Shown in pieces: positions 25,424-34,917 of a stretch of DNA of 64,000 nucleotides. The first letter of the stretch is position 1; each line of letters starts with the position of its first letter. The stretch is from contig JADJLL010000001.1 of NCBI GenBank assembly GCA_016710095.1, positions 271,032-335,031 of the forward strand, in the 5' to 3' direction. The notes beneath the pieces were generated by a model that saw nothing but the letters and a program-made list of their open reading frames with translations, was not told where the DNA came from and did no database searches. The stretch comes from Candidatus Eiseniibacteriota bacterium (GTDB taxonomy: Bacteria; Eisenbacteria; RBG-16-71-46). The position numbers were made by a program, and so were the translations under genes.

Positions 25424-26476
25424 ATGGCGAACGACGTGATCATCGTGGGCGCGGGCATCGCGGGACTGACGGTGGCCCGTGAACTGCGCGCGCGCGGGCA
25501 CGCCCCGCTCGTGCTGGAGCGCTCCCGCGGCGTCGGCGGCCGCTGCGCGACGCGGCGGATCGACGGGCAGCCGGTCGATCACGGCCTCGGCTTCCTGCAC
25601 GGACGCGACCCGCGATTCCTCGACGCGCTCGACGCCGCTCTCGCCGGCGCCGAGACGATCGAGGGCTGGCCGGTCGCGCGCGACGGTGAAGGCACGCCCT
25701 GCCAGCCGCAGGCGTTCGGCGAGCGCGGCCGTCGCTTGGTCCCGCGCGACGGCGTGAACGCCTTCGCGAAGGCGCTCGCCCGTGACGCGAACGTGCGGAC
25801 GATGGCGCGCGTCGAAGCGCTCGCGCTCGTGACCGATCCCGCGGCCGGGCGCGTGTGGGACGTGACGCTCGAAGGGGGCGAACGGCTGCGCACGCGCGCG
25901 CTCGTGCTCACGCAGCCCGTGCCCGGCGCGACGGCGCTGCTCGAACCGCTCGCCGCGACGGAGCCGGGCGTGCGCGAGTGGCTGCCGCTGCTCGGGCTCG
26001 TGCACGTGGTGCCCTGTCTCGCGGTGATCGCGCGATACGGGAAGGCTTTCGGTTTTCCCGAGTGGGACGCCGCGTATCCGGCGGAGAGCGACTCGATCCA
26101 GGTCGCGCTGCGCGACTCCGCGAAGCGCGGCCCGGGTGCCGAGCCCACGCTCGTGATTCAAGCCAGACCGAATTGGTCGCGGCGGCATCTCAAGGACGCG
26201 CCCGAAGCGTGGGCGCAACTGCTTCTCGACGAAGCCGTGCGCCTCTGGGGCGCCGGGGTGGGAGCGCCCGCGACCATGCAGGCGCACGCCTGGCGCCACG
26301 CGCGCGTCGCGACGGGTTCCGAACTCGCCGCGCCGTTGCTGCGACCCCTGCCCGGCGGTGCGTTGCTCGGGATGGCCGGCGACGGCTTCCACGAAGCCGG
26401 CGGCGCCGAAGCGGCCCACCTCTCGGGGCTGTCGCTCGCAGCGCGGCTCCACCACGCACTCGTCACTCACATCTGA
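25424..26476 (+). CDS. FAD-dependent amine oxidase-like oxidoreductase (renalase type)
   Basis: 350 residues from the ATG at 25424. The N-terminal dinucleotide fold is VIIVGAGIAGLTVARELRARGH with VLERSRGVGGRCATRR, the second glycine motif of the amine-oxidase/renalase group. DHGLGFLHGRDPRF and the C-terminal GMAGDGFHEAGGAEAAHLSG (FAD-binding GD motif) match bacterial renalase-like proteins. Predicted cytoplasmic. It would oxidise a small reduced nicotinamide or amine-type substrate, which cannot be specified. It is followed after 54 bases by the ribA-like gene, which may share its transcript. Confidence 0.85.
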   Translation: MANDVIIVGAGIAGLTVARELRARGHAPLVLERSRGVGGRCATRRIDGQPVDHGLGFLHGRDPRFLDALDAALAGAETIEGWPVARDGEGTPCQPQAFGERGRRLVPRDGVNAFAKALARDANVRTMARVEALALVTDPAAGRVWDVTLEGGERLRTRALVLTQPVPGATALLEPLAATEPGVREWLPLLGLVHVVPCLAVIARYGKAFGFPEWDAAYPAESDSIQVALRDSAKRGPGAEPTLVIQARPNWSRRHLKDAPEAWAQLLLDEAVRLWGAGVGAPATMQAHAWRHARVATGSELAAPLLRPLPGGALLGMAGDGFHEAGGAEAAHLSGLSLAARLHHALVTHI

Positions 26477-26530
26477 CGCGACACCGCCGCACCCACAGCG
26501 CGCGCCGACGGCCCGCGCGGAGGAACACTC

Positions 26531-27259
26531 GTGGCACTTGCACCCGAACTCATCGACCAGATCCTCAAGCGCGAAGCGGACCACGAATGCGGCGGCGTCG
26601 GGGACCAGAAGGTGTGCGTGCGCATCGTCGCGATCGCCGACCTGCCGAGCCGATTCGGGCGATTCCAGGTGGTGGCGTTCTGGAACAACCGCGACGGCAA
26701 GGATCACATCGCGATCCTGCACGGCAATCCCATCGGCCGCGAGAACGTGCCCACGCGCGTGCACTCGGAGTGCCTGACCGGTGACGCGCTCGGCTCGCTG
26801 CGCTGCGACTGCCGCGACCAGCTCGAGGTCTCGCTCAAGCGCATCGCGCAGGAAGAGTCCGGCGTCGTGCTCTACCTGCGGCAGGAAGGCCGCGGCATCG
26901 GGCTGATGAACAAACTGCGCGCGTACGGGCTGCAGGATCGCGGGCTCGACACGGTCGAGGCGAACCTCGCGCTCGGCTTCCGCGACGACGAGCGCGAGTA
27001 TTCGATCGCCGCGCACATGCTGCACAGCCTCGGCGTGAAGTCGATCCAGCTGTTGACGAACAACCCGAAGAAGGTCGAGGAGCTTTCGCGCCTCGGCGTG
27101 AAGGTGAGCGGGCGGCTGCCGCACGTGATCCCGCCGAACGAGTTCAACCGTTTCTATCTCGAGACCAAGCGCGACCGCTCGGGGCACTACCTCGACGCGA
27201 TCGGCAAACCGCACCTGCCGGAGCAGGGGGAAGAAGTCCAGGTGGAAGGAGTGCAATGA
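26531..27259 (+). CDS. ribA: GTP cyclohydrolase II
   Basis: 242 residues from a GTG at 26531, with GAGGAA upstream. The zinc ligands C81, C92 and C94 are in HSECLTGDALGSLRCDC. The catalytic LRQEGRGIGLMNKLRAYGLQ and the later LLTNNPKK motif are intact. It converts GTP to the pyrimidine precursor of riboflavin. It is the stand-alone form, not the RibBA fusion. An N-terminal extension (HECGGVGDQKVCVRIVAIADLPSRFG) is longer than in E. coli RibA. Its stop overlaps the next start as ATGA. Confidence 0.92.
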   Translation: MALAPELIDQILKREADHECGGVGDQKVCVRIVAIADLPSRFGRFQVVAFWNNRDGKDHIAILHGNPIGRENVPTRVHSECLTGDALGSLRCDCRDQLEVSLKRIAQEESGVVLYLRQEGRGIGLMNKLRAYGLQDRGLDTVEANLALGFRDDEREYSIAAHMLHSLGVKSIQLLTNNPKKVEELSRLGVKVSGRLPHVIPPNEFNRFYLETKRDRSGHYLDAIGKPHLPEQGEEVQVEGVQ

Positions 27260-27978
27260 AACCCACGGTCAAACTGGGAAAGAAGTTCGAGCGAGCGCTC
27301 GCGCTCGCGTTGCGCGTGCACGCGGACGACACGCGCAAGGGCAAGCGAACGCCGTACGTGTCGCACTTGCTCGGAGTCGCGTCGCTCGTGCTGATGGACG
27401 GCGGCTCGGAAGACGAAGCCGTCGCCGCGCTGCTGCACGACACGCTCGAGGATCATCCGGAAGCCGTGAAGCCGGAAATGCTGCGAAGGCGCTTCGGCGC
27501 GACGGTGCGCGACATCGTCGTGAGCTGCACCGACACGCCGGCCGGCTTCGAAGGTGGCGCGAAGCCGCCGTGGCGCGAGCGCAAGGAGGCGTACATCGCC
27601 CACATCGCCCGCGCTTCGAAGGGCGCCCGCCGCGTGGCGCTCGCCGACAAGCTCTACAACGCGCGCGACCTGCTCGCGGACGTGCGGCGTGACGGCCCGA
27701 AGACCTGGGCGCGCTTCAACGCCGGCCCGGCCGACCAGGTCTGGTACCTGCGCTCGGTGCTCGAGCGCGCGCGGCACGCGGGACAGACCGGCGTGATCGT
27801 CGAGGAACTCGAGCGCGTCGTCGCGGACCTCGCGGCCCTCGTCGAGAAGAGCTCGCCGAAGCTCAGCGGCGCGACTTCGCCCGCCTCACGTCGTAGCTCG
27901 CGAACTCGCCCCACGCGCCGGACGAATCCGCCGACTCGAGCAGGAAACGCCACGCGTCGCGCCGCCGGTCGTAGGTGA
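27256..27978 (+). CDS. HD-domain phosphohydrolase, RelA/SpoT-hydrolase (Mesh1)-like
   Basis: 240 residues as read. The HD core is TPYVSHLLGVASLVL (H37), LLHDTLEDHPE (H61-D62) and ALADKLYNARDLLADVR. Its order and the RRFGATVRDIVVSCTDTP segment follow the hydrolase domain of SpoT/Mesh1-type enzymes that remove pyrophosphate from (p)ppGpp. No synthetase domain is present. The last 35 or so residues (GATSPASRRSSRTRPTRR...) are Arg/Thr-rich and overlap 116 bases of the convergent gene, so the true end is probably near 27870 and the tail may reflect a lost stop or a consensus error. Coupled to ribA by ATGA. Confidence 0.75.
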   Translation: MKPTVKLGKKFERALALALRVHADDTRKGKRTPYVSHLLGVASLVLMDGGSEDEAVAALLHDTLEDHPEAVKPEMLRRRFGATVRDIVVSCTDTPAGFEGGAKPPWRERKEAYIAHIARASKGARRVALADKLYNARDLLADVRRDGPKTWARFNAGPADQVWYLRSVLERARHAGQTGVIVEELERVVADLAALVEKSSPKLSGATSPASRRSSRTRPTRRTNPPTRAGNATRRAAGRR

Positions 27979-28399
27979 AACGGTCGCGGAACGGGCCGTC
28001 GGCGTAGGGGAACAGCAGTTCGAGCGTGTCACCGTGGATGACGCCGGTGCCGTGCGGCACGGAGTACGCGGCGCCGAAGCTGTCCATCCAGTGCGCGAGT
28101 ACGCGGTGCCCGGTGCTGTCGCAGCCGATCAGCACGCGGGCCTCGTACGCCGGCGGCACGTGCACGTCCTTCATGTGCAGCTCGACGAAGCGCCCCTCGA
28201 GCGTGCGCGCCCCGGTGAGCGTGTAGCTCGCGGGCTCGCCGCGCACCGTGCCCGTCATCGTCCAGCGGCCGACGAGCCGGTCGAGCAGCGACTCCCATGA
28301 CGCCTGCGCGAACGCGCCCGCGGGGACGAACATCCCCACGAGCGCGCTCGTGATCACCACTCCGGCGAGGCCGGCGAGCTTCGTCGCTCCGCGGATCAT
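27863..28399 (-). CDS. Exported DUF1579-like protein
   Basis: 178 residues from the ATG at 28399, overlapping the M28 peptidase stop as ATGA. A signal peptide (LAGLAGVVITSALVGMFVPAGAFA) is followed by one small lipocalin-like domain. WESLLDRLVGRWTMTGTVRGEPASY and GRFVELHMKD...VLIGCDSTGHRVLAHWMDSFGA are typical of the DUF1579 group (function unknown). It is the last gene of a two-gene unit with the peptidase. Its 3' end overlaps the convergent HD gene as read. Confidence 0.7.
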   Translation of the reverse strand: MIRGATKLAGLAGVVITSALVGMFVPAGAFAQASWESLLDRLVGRWTMTGTVRGEPASYTLTGARTLEGRFVELHMKDVHVPPAYEARVLIGCDSTGHRVLAHWMDSFGAAYSVPHGTGVIHGDTLELLFPYADGPFRDRFTYDRRRDAWRFLLESADSSGAWGEFASYDVRRAKSRR

Positions 28400-30892
28400 C
28401 GCAACAGCGTGAGCCGCCGCGTCGCCGACTGCTCGGGAGTCGTGAGCCGGTAGAAGTAGACGCCGGCCGGCTGCGCGTGGCCTTCGCCGTCGCGGCCGTC
28501 CCACGTGAACTCGTGCGGGCCGGGCGTGAGCGTGCCCTGCACGAGCGTGCGTACGCGTCGTCCGCGCACGTCGAACACCGTCAGTTCGGCGCGTGCCGAG
28601 CGCGGAAGCTCGAACCGCAGCAGCGCGCGAGAGAACGCCGGATTGGGGACGCTCGCGTGCAGCACGAGCCCGCCGCGGCCGCCGTTCGGTCCCACGGCAA
28701 GAGCCGCCGGCGCGGACGTCAGTCCCGTGATGCGCACCTGGTCGATGTTCCATCCGCCGTAGTTCACCGAGCCGTCGCCGTGCAGCGTCCAGCGCACCTT
28801 CACGGACTTCTGCCCGTCGGCGATCGACGAGAGGTCGAACTCCTGCAGCGTCCACGCGGCGTCGAGCGTGTTCGCGCTCGAGGAGCTTTCCCAGATCGTC
28901 GTGCCGTTCACCTGCACGCGCGCGTAGTCCCACGCGCCGCCGTTCGAACGCTCGACCGCGAGCTTGCGCGCGAACGTGAGCCGCACGCCCGTCGAGAGCG
29001 AGCAGTCCACCGCGGGCGATTCGAACCACGTGTCGCTGCTGTTCTCGTAGCGGCCGAGCGCCGTGCCGAGCCCTGTGATGTCCGTGCCCGCGAACTGGGA
29101 GCCGACGTAGGCGGCCGCCGGATCCTCGGTCAGGCCGAGCGGCGTCGAGATCTGCCACTCGTCCTTCGTGCCGCCGTGCGTCCAGCCGGTCGCCGCGCCC
29201 TCGAAGCCCTCGGCGAGCAGCGTCTCGCGCGTCGCCACGGTGAACGTGTGCACCGTCGTGGGCGCGTCCGCGGGGCTGAACGCGTGACGGCCGGCGTCGT
29301 CCTTCGCGCTGATCCAGTAGGTCACGGTCGCGTGGGTCTGCGCCGGGATGTACGCGTGCCAGCGGTTCGCCGTGCCCGTCGCGGTCAGCGGCGCGGTGGA
29401 CCACGGACCGCCCGTGGACCAGTGCAACTGCAGCGAGTCGGGGACGAGGGCCGAGAGTTGCGAGATGTCCGGCGATCACTTCGTAGGGCGCGCTCGAGTT
29501 CTCGGTGCTCGCGAGCGGCGTGTGCGAGATGAAGAAGTCGCGCGGTCCCGCGATGTGCGCCAGCGTCGCGAGTCCGGCCTTGATCGTCTCGCCGCCGAAC
29601 ACGGGCTGGTTCCAGCCGACGGTGTCGCAGACCTGGTGGTAGCAAGGGTAAGTGGGGTACTCGTTCTCGATCGCGAGGAAGGCCGAGTAGCCCGCGTTCT
29701 GGAACGGCACGTGGTCCGAGCCCCAGCTCCCGATCACCATGTTCGTCGCGATGCTCGTGTACTGCGCGCACGCGTCGTTCATGACGTTCATGAGCGGCAG
29801 GTAAGCGGTCTCGCCCTCGATGTCGATCTTGTTGAGCGTGTTCTTCCAGCCGATCATGTCGTAGATGACCGCGCCGACGATCGTGTCGCCGCGCGTCGCG
29901 GCCGCGCTCGCGTAGTGCTGCGAGCCGTACAGGCCCTGCTCCTCGCCCGTGAACACGATGAACTTGATCGTGTTCTTGAACGAGTACCCGCGCAGGATGC
30001 GCGCGGTCTCGAGCAGGCCCGCGACACCGCTCGCGTTGTCGTTCGCGCCGGGCGCGAGCGTCGCGGACTGCGGCGAGGTCGAATCGAGGTGCGCGCCGAG
30101 GATCACGACCTTGCCCGGCGACTCCGTGCCCGGCAGCGTCGCGACGACGTTGCGCGCGGTCGTGCTGCTGTACGTGTACGGGTCGTACTGCACGTCGGTG
30201 TAGCCCAGCGCCTGCAGGCGCTCGAACGCCCACTGCTCCGCCTGGTCGCACTGCGTGGTCGGCGTGGCGCGCGTCGCGAACGTGACCGGCAGGCCGCCCA
30301 CCGTCGTCGCCCGGCCGGCCATGTCGCGGATCCAGTTCATGAAGTTCGTGTTCGAGACCTGGTCGACCATGCCCGTGATGGAGGGCGCGAACGTCGTCGC
30401 GGTGGCCTTGGCCGGCTCGCCCGGAGTGTGCGACACGATCACGAGCGGAGTTTCGGACAGTGCCTTGTGCGCGTGCGCGCCCGAGTGCGCCTCTTCCGGC
30501 AGCGCGCCGTCCGAGAGCGCGATCGCGTCGCGGCCGCCGCTCCAGAGCAGCGTCGCGCCGGCCTGCTCGAACTCGCGCGCGTCGAGGTGCAGCGTGCGTG
30601 CCCCGGCGCCGCGCTCACGGATGAGCGTCACCGTGCGGCCCGCCGGAACGTTCAAAGGTCCCTCGATCCGGAAGCCCGCGGCGCGGAGCGCTTCGGCCGA
30701 CGCGTCGTCGGCGACGATCACGGCGTCGGGAAAGCGATCGCGCAGCTTCGCGCCCGTGGCGTTCGCGTCGGAGAGCGAGCGGCCGTCCAGCCACGCGACG
30801 TGCAGCGTGGTCGGTGCGGGAGCGGCGTGGGAGAGCGCGGCGACCGCGACGAGGAGCGCGGTCAGGGTGAGAACGAGCAGGCGGCGCGGCAT
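28396..30892 (-). CDS. Secreted M28 zinc aminopeptidase with FlgD-like C-terminal module, one frameshift at about 29472
   Basis: ATG at 30892 (MPRRLLVLTLTALLVAVAAL signal peptide). The M28 catalytic domain shows all ligands: H and D in GAHLDST and GANDNASG, the catalytic EE in FTGEEQGLYGS, D in VIYDMIGWK and H in GSDHVPFQNAG. At about 29472 an extra G breaks the frame: YEVIAG should run on into ISQLSALVPDS. The continuation (28396-29427) has an Ig-like domain, a MAM/jelly-roll-like domain (WNIDQVRITG) and the C-terminal FlgD-like module (FDVRGRRVRTLV...GVYFYRLTT). About 830 residues in all. It would trim peptides outside the cell; surface attachment or secretion is probably through the C-terminal module. 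Confidence 0.85.
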
Positions 30893-31215
30893 GGGGGGCT
30901 CCGAAGGAGTTCGGGCGGCATGGGGGAGTGAACCAGATTGCCGAAGCCTGCGCGGTCGAGAGTGCGGAATCAAGGACGGAGACGTGACGATCGAGACTTT
31001 CCGCCGGGATGGCGGAGGCTGTTTGCTCCTCGCACACGAAGGCGCATGCGAGCGAACAAGGCCGGGGGCGTCGCGTGGCGCTGCCCTTCGGCGGGTCCCG
31101 GGATCCCGCGTCCCGGGATTTCCCTGTCGCTCGCGTATTCGGACTCGCTACGCTCGTGCCGGACCCCGGCGGCCGCTGAAGGTCCGAAGCCCACCCTCGA
31201 GCCTCGGAGTCCTTC
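30893..31215. other. Divergent intergenic region, no gene seen
   Basis: 323 bases between the M28 peptidase and the BNR protein. It must hold both promoters. A direct repeat (GTCCCGGGAT followed 6 bases later by GTCCCGGGAT, about 31095-31120) is the only structure seen. No RNA gene or small ORF could be supported. Confidence 0.4.
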
Positions 31216-34200
31216 GTGAAGTACCGCTGGATCCTGCCCTTCGTCCTCGCCTGCGCATGTGCGCTCGTTTGCGCGACGCTCGCCCTCGCCGCGCCGCGCA
31301 CGACCGGCATTCCTCCGCTCAACCAGGCCTACCGCCTGCCGGTCACGCCCGACATGCCGGAGTGGGCGAAGCTGCTCTATCGCAGCGACGTCGAGGTGGA
31401 TGTCGAGGCGATCGATCGCGCCTACGAGCGGTGGGAGGAGGCGCGCGAGGCGGAGCGTGCGTTGCGCGGTCCCGCGAGCGGGATTCCGGACTTCGAGGAA
31501 GACCTGTACGAGGAGTACTACTCGAAGTGGCGCCGGGCGGTGCAGCAGTACTGGCAGCCCGACGGCTCGTACGACTTCACGCGGACGCCGCGCGAACGCG
31601 TGCAGTCGACGCGCACACCGGCGACTGCACTGCAGGCGAACGCGTCCACGTGGACCTACCTCGGTCCCGAGCGGATGATTCCCAACACGCTCGCGGATCC
31701 CGCGCAGCCGAAGTTGATGTATCAGGCGAACATCTATGCCTTCGACGTGTCGCCCCAGGCGCCGAACCTCGTGTACGCGGGCTCGGAGACGGGCGTGCTC
31801 TCGAAGTCCGTGGACAAGGGGCTTACCTGGAGCCCGATCGGCGTGAACAACTCGGCGCTCAAGGCCCCCATCACGTCCGTCGCGATCAGTCCCGTGGACA
31901 CGGCCAACGTCTACGCGGCCACCCCGTGGGGCGTCGTGCGCACCGGCAACGGTGGCACCACGTGGACGATCGACTTCAATCGCCCCTCGCTCATCGCCAA
32001 CGACCTCAAGGTGAAGCCGGACAGCAGTGCGGTCGTGTTCGCGGCCGGCGATCTGTTGTGGCGGCGCACGGCCGCTTCGGTCTGGTCGCCGATCATCGCG
32101 CGCCCGAGCTACGACGTGGAGTTCCGCCCCACGCAGCCGTCGGTCGTGTACGCGCTCGTCAAGAACGCCGCGGGCACCCGCTGCGAGTTCTTCAAGTCCA
32201 CGAACGGCGGGCTCACGTTCTCGATCCGCCAGACCGGCTGGATTGGCGCACTCGGCGACGGTGGCGGCCGGCTCGCGGTCACGGCCGCCGATCCCTCGCG
32301 CGTCTACGCCGTGCTGCTCACGAGTTCGGGCTCGCGCGTGCTGCGCAGCCGCGACTCGGGCGAGACCTGGGCCGTGATCGGCAGTTCCGACAGCCTCGAG
32401 TACGGGCAGGTCTGCACACCCGGTCCGCTCGGCATGTCCACGGGGCAGGGGTTCTACGACCTGTCCATCGCGGCATCGCAGACCGACACGAACTCGGTGG
32501 TCGTGGGCACGACGACCGCCTACCGCACCACGAATGGCGGCGCGACGTGGAGCCCGGTCGGCGGCTGGATCTGCGGCTCGATCCCCATGCACCCGGACGT
32601 CCAGGAGTTCAAGACCATCGGCGGCGATTCGTGGGTCGCCACCGACGGCGGGCTCATGCTGTCCACCGACTTCTGGGGATCGCCCGCCAACGCGAGCGCG
32701 CGCACGGAACGGATGCGCGGTCTCCAGATCTGGGGATTCGCGCAGGGTTGGAACGAGGACCTGATCATCGGCTCGGCCTACCACAACGGCGTGTTCGTGA
32801 GGCGCGAAGGCTGGCCGGCGGGCACCTTCATGAACATCGGCGGAGGCGAGCCGGCGACGGGCTACATGAATCCCATGGAGCCGGACCGCGCCTACTTCTC
32901 GTCGCCCTGCAACTTCGTGCTGCCGAAGACGACCACCGACCCGTACTCGATCTGGTTCACGAACCTCTATCCGAACGAGTCGTACGTCGGCCTGCAGTAC
33001 AGCGAGCAGGCGTGGGATCCGCGCTACGGGGACACGTACTACCTCGGCAACAAGAGGCGGTTCTACCGGACGTTCGACGGAGGTTCGAACTTCGACTTCA
33101 CGATCAGCTACTCGGACACCAACGCGCGGATCGAGCACATCGAGGTCAGCCGTTCGAATCCGAACGTGGTCTTCATGACCGCCCGGTTCCCGGGGCTCGG
33201 CGGCGACCTGCTCCGGAGTTCCAACGGCGGCAAGACCTGGTCCGTGTGCCCGCCGCCGCCCGGCCTCAGCGTGATCGAGCGCCTCGAATGCACGATCAGC
33301 CTGAGCGGCACCGACGAGAACACGATCTGGCTGGCGTTCCGTTCGGGCTTCAGCGACCACAAGGTCTACAAGTCCACCGACGGCGGCCAGACCTGGACCA
33401 ACTGGAGCACGAACGCGCTGCTCGGATTCGTCGTGGGCGACATGGTTCACCAGCTGGGCACGGACGGCGGCGTGTACCTGTACTGCGACGACGGCTACGT
33501 GTTCTGGCGCGACAACACCTCCACGGACTGGACCGACATCAGCGCCGGCCTGCCGTGGCAGCTCAACGCCAGCCAGTGCCGCCTCGGCATCCAGTACAAG
33601 GCCGGCAAGCTGCGCATGGCGACGCCGATCGGCTACTGGGAGCGCGACCTCGTCGGGCCCTCGGCGACGCTCGTGCAGCCCATGGTGTCGAAGCGGTCGT
33701 CGTGCCTCGGCGACACGCTGCAGTTCGACAGCTACTCGGTCACGAACGGACCGGGCACGTACGCGTGGTCGTTCGATCCCGCGCCGCAGTGGGTGAGCGA
33801 TCCGCTCGCGCGCAACCCGCGCGTCGTGCTCGGCGCGAAGCCCGGGCCGTTTCATGCGACCCTCACGGTGACCGACGCGAATGGCACGGCCACCCGCACG
33901 TTGCGCAATCTCGTGAGCAACGGCGGCGCTCCGCGCTGGGCGACCAGCGTGATCGGCTACTCGTCGCAGTACGAGACGTTCGGCTGGGCCGCGATCCAGG
34001 CGCTCGGCGAGCCCGACGTGTACCCGGCGCACGGCGACATTGGGCTGGCGTGGGCATCGCTCAACTCGGACGACCAGCCGGAGTACCTGCAGCTCGGCTT
34101 CGCCGATCCCGCGCCGATCAACTTCGTGCAGGTCGTCGAGACCTACAAGCCAGGGGCGCTCGTGAAGGTCTCCGCGCGCAACCCGAACACGAGCCAGATG

Positions 34201-34692
34201 GTGACGCTTTGGGAAGGCGCCGCGTCGGTGCGCCCGGATTCGTCGCGCGCGTTCACGGTGCGGTTTCCCACGACGAGCTTCTCCGTGAGCGAGGTGCGGC
34301 TCGACTTCGACTCGCCGGCGGTGCCCGACTGGAACGAGGTGGACGCCGTCGGCATCGGCCGCGACCTGTGCGCCGCCGACATCGTCGCCGTCGACGAGAC
34401 GCCGGTGACGCAGCCGACCGGCCTGCTGCGCTGGGCGCGCCCGAACCCGTTCACGCGCGACGTGAACATCGCGTTCGTGCAGACGCACTACGGGCACGTG
34501 CGCGCGGAAGTGTTCGACGTCACCGGCCAGCGCGTGCGCGTGATCGTGGACGGCACGTTCGCGCCGGGCCAGCACGAGACGCGCTGGGACGGGCTCGATC
34601 GCACCGGCCGCGCGGTCGCGCCGGGGCTCTACTACCTGCGCCTGCAGTCCGGCGGGCGGACGGAGTCGCGCAAGCTCGTGAAGCTCTGGTAG
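31216..34692 (+). CDS. Secreted BNR/sortilin-like repeat protein with PKD domain and FlgD-like C-terminus
   Basis: 1158 residues from a GTG at 31216. The signal peptide ends near ATLALAAP. At least seven Asp-box (BNR) motifs S/T-x-[ND]-G-G-x-T-[WF] are visible (STNGGLTF, SRDSGETW, TTNGGATW, SSNGGKTW, STDGGQTW and others), indicating a beta-propeller like sortilin/sialidase-type proteins without sialidase residues. A PKD-like Ig domain (CLGDTLQFDSYS...ATLTVTDANGTATR) and a discoidin-like stretch follow. The C-terminal module is ARPNPF...VFDVTGQRVRVIVDG...GLYYLRLQSGG. Probably an exported or surface protein; no enzyme activity can be claimed. A Rho-independent terminator follows. Confidence 0.82.
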   Translation: MKYRWILPFVLACACALVCATLALAAPRTTGIPPLNQAYRLPVTPDMPEWAKLLYRSDVEVDVEAIDRAYERWEEAREAERALRGPASGIPDFEEDLYEEYYSKWRRAVQQYWQPDGSYDFTRTPRERVQSTRTPATALQANASTWTYLGPERMIPNTLADPAQPKLMYQANIYAFDVSPQAPNLVYAGSETGVLSKSVDKGLTWSPIGVNNSALKAPITSVAISPVDTANVYAATPWGVVRTGNGGTTWTIDFNRPSLIANDLKVKPDSSAVVFAAGDLLWRRTAASVWSPIIARPSYDVEFRPTQPSVVYALVKNAAGTRCEFFKSTNGGLTFSIRQTGWIGALGDGGGRLAVTAADPSRVYAVLLTSSGSRVLRSRDSGETWAVIGSSDSLEYGQVCTPGPLGMSTGQGFYDLSIAASQTDTNSVVVGTTTAYRTTNGGATWSPVGGWICGSIPMHPDVQEFKTIGGDSWVATDGGLMLSTDFWGSPANASARTERMRGLQIWGFAQGWNEDLIIGSAYHNGVFVRREGWPAGTFMNIGGGEPATGYMNPMEPDRAYFSSPCNFVLPKTTTDPYSIWFTNLYPNESYVGLQYSEQAWDPRYGDTYYLGNKRRFYRTFDGGSNFDFTISYSDTNARIEHIEVSRSNPNVVFMTARFPGLGGDLLRSSNGGKTWSVCPPPPGLSVIERLECTISLSGTDENTIWLAFRSGFSDHKVYKSTDGGQTWTNWSTNALLGFVVGDMVHQLGTDGGVYLYCDDGYVFWRDNTSTDWTDISAGLPWQLNASQCRLGIQYKAGKLRMATPIGYWERDLVGPSATLVQPMVSKRSSCLGDTLQFDSYSVTNGPGTYAWSFDPAPQWVSDPLARNPRVVLGAKPGPFHATLTVTDANGTATRTLRNLVSNGGAPRWATSVIGYSSQYETFGWAAIQALGEPDVYPAHGDIGLAWASLNSDDQPEYLQLGFADPAPINFVQVVETYKPGALVKVSARNPNTSQMVTLWEGAASVRPDSSRAFTVRFPTTSFSVSEVRLDFDSPAVPDWNEVDAVGIGRDLCAADIVAVDETPVTQPTGLLRWARPNPFTRDVNIAFVQTHYGHVRAEVFDVTGQRVRVIVDGTFAPGQHETRWDGLDRTGRAVAPGLYYLRLQSGGRTESRKLVKLW

Positions 34693-34713
34693 TCGAGGCG
34701 GCACGAACGAAGG

Positions 34714-34744
34714 ACGGGCCCGAGCGATCGGGCCCGTTTTCTTT
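34714..34744 (+). terminator. Rho-independent terminator after the BNR gene
   Basis: Perfect 10-bp stem ACGGGCCCGA (34714-34723) / TCGGGCCCGT (34728-34737), loop GCGA, followed by TTTTCTTT. The best canonical terminator in the window. Confidence 0.9.
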
Positions 34745-34917
34745 GCTCTCCGGGCGCCTCCGGCCGCCCGGATCCCGCGCGAAGGGCCCGAAATCACGCT
34801 GGGAACACGATCCGCAACCCTGGCGATACCGCTCGCGCGGGCCGCAGGGCGATCTTCCTTGCGCGTCCAGTCGCACCGGACCCGCTCGTACGCCCACCCT
34901 TCGGAAGGGAGTCCCAC

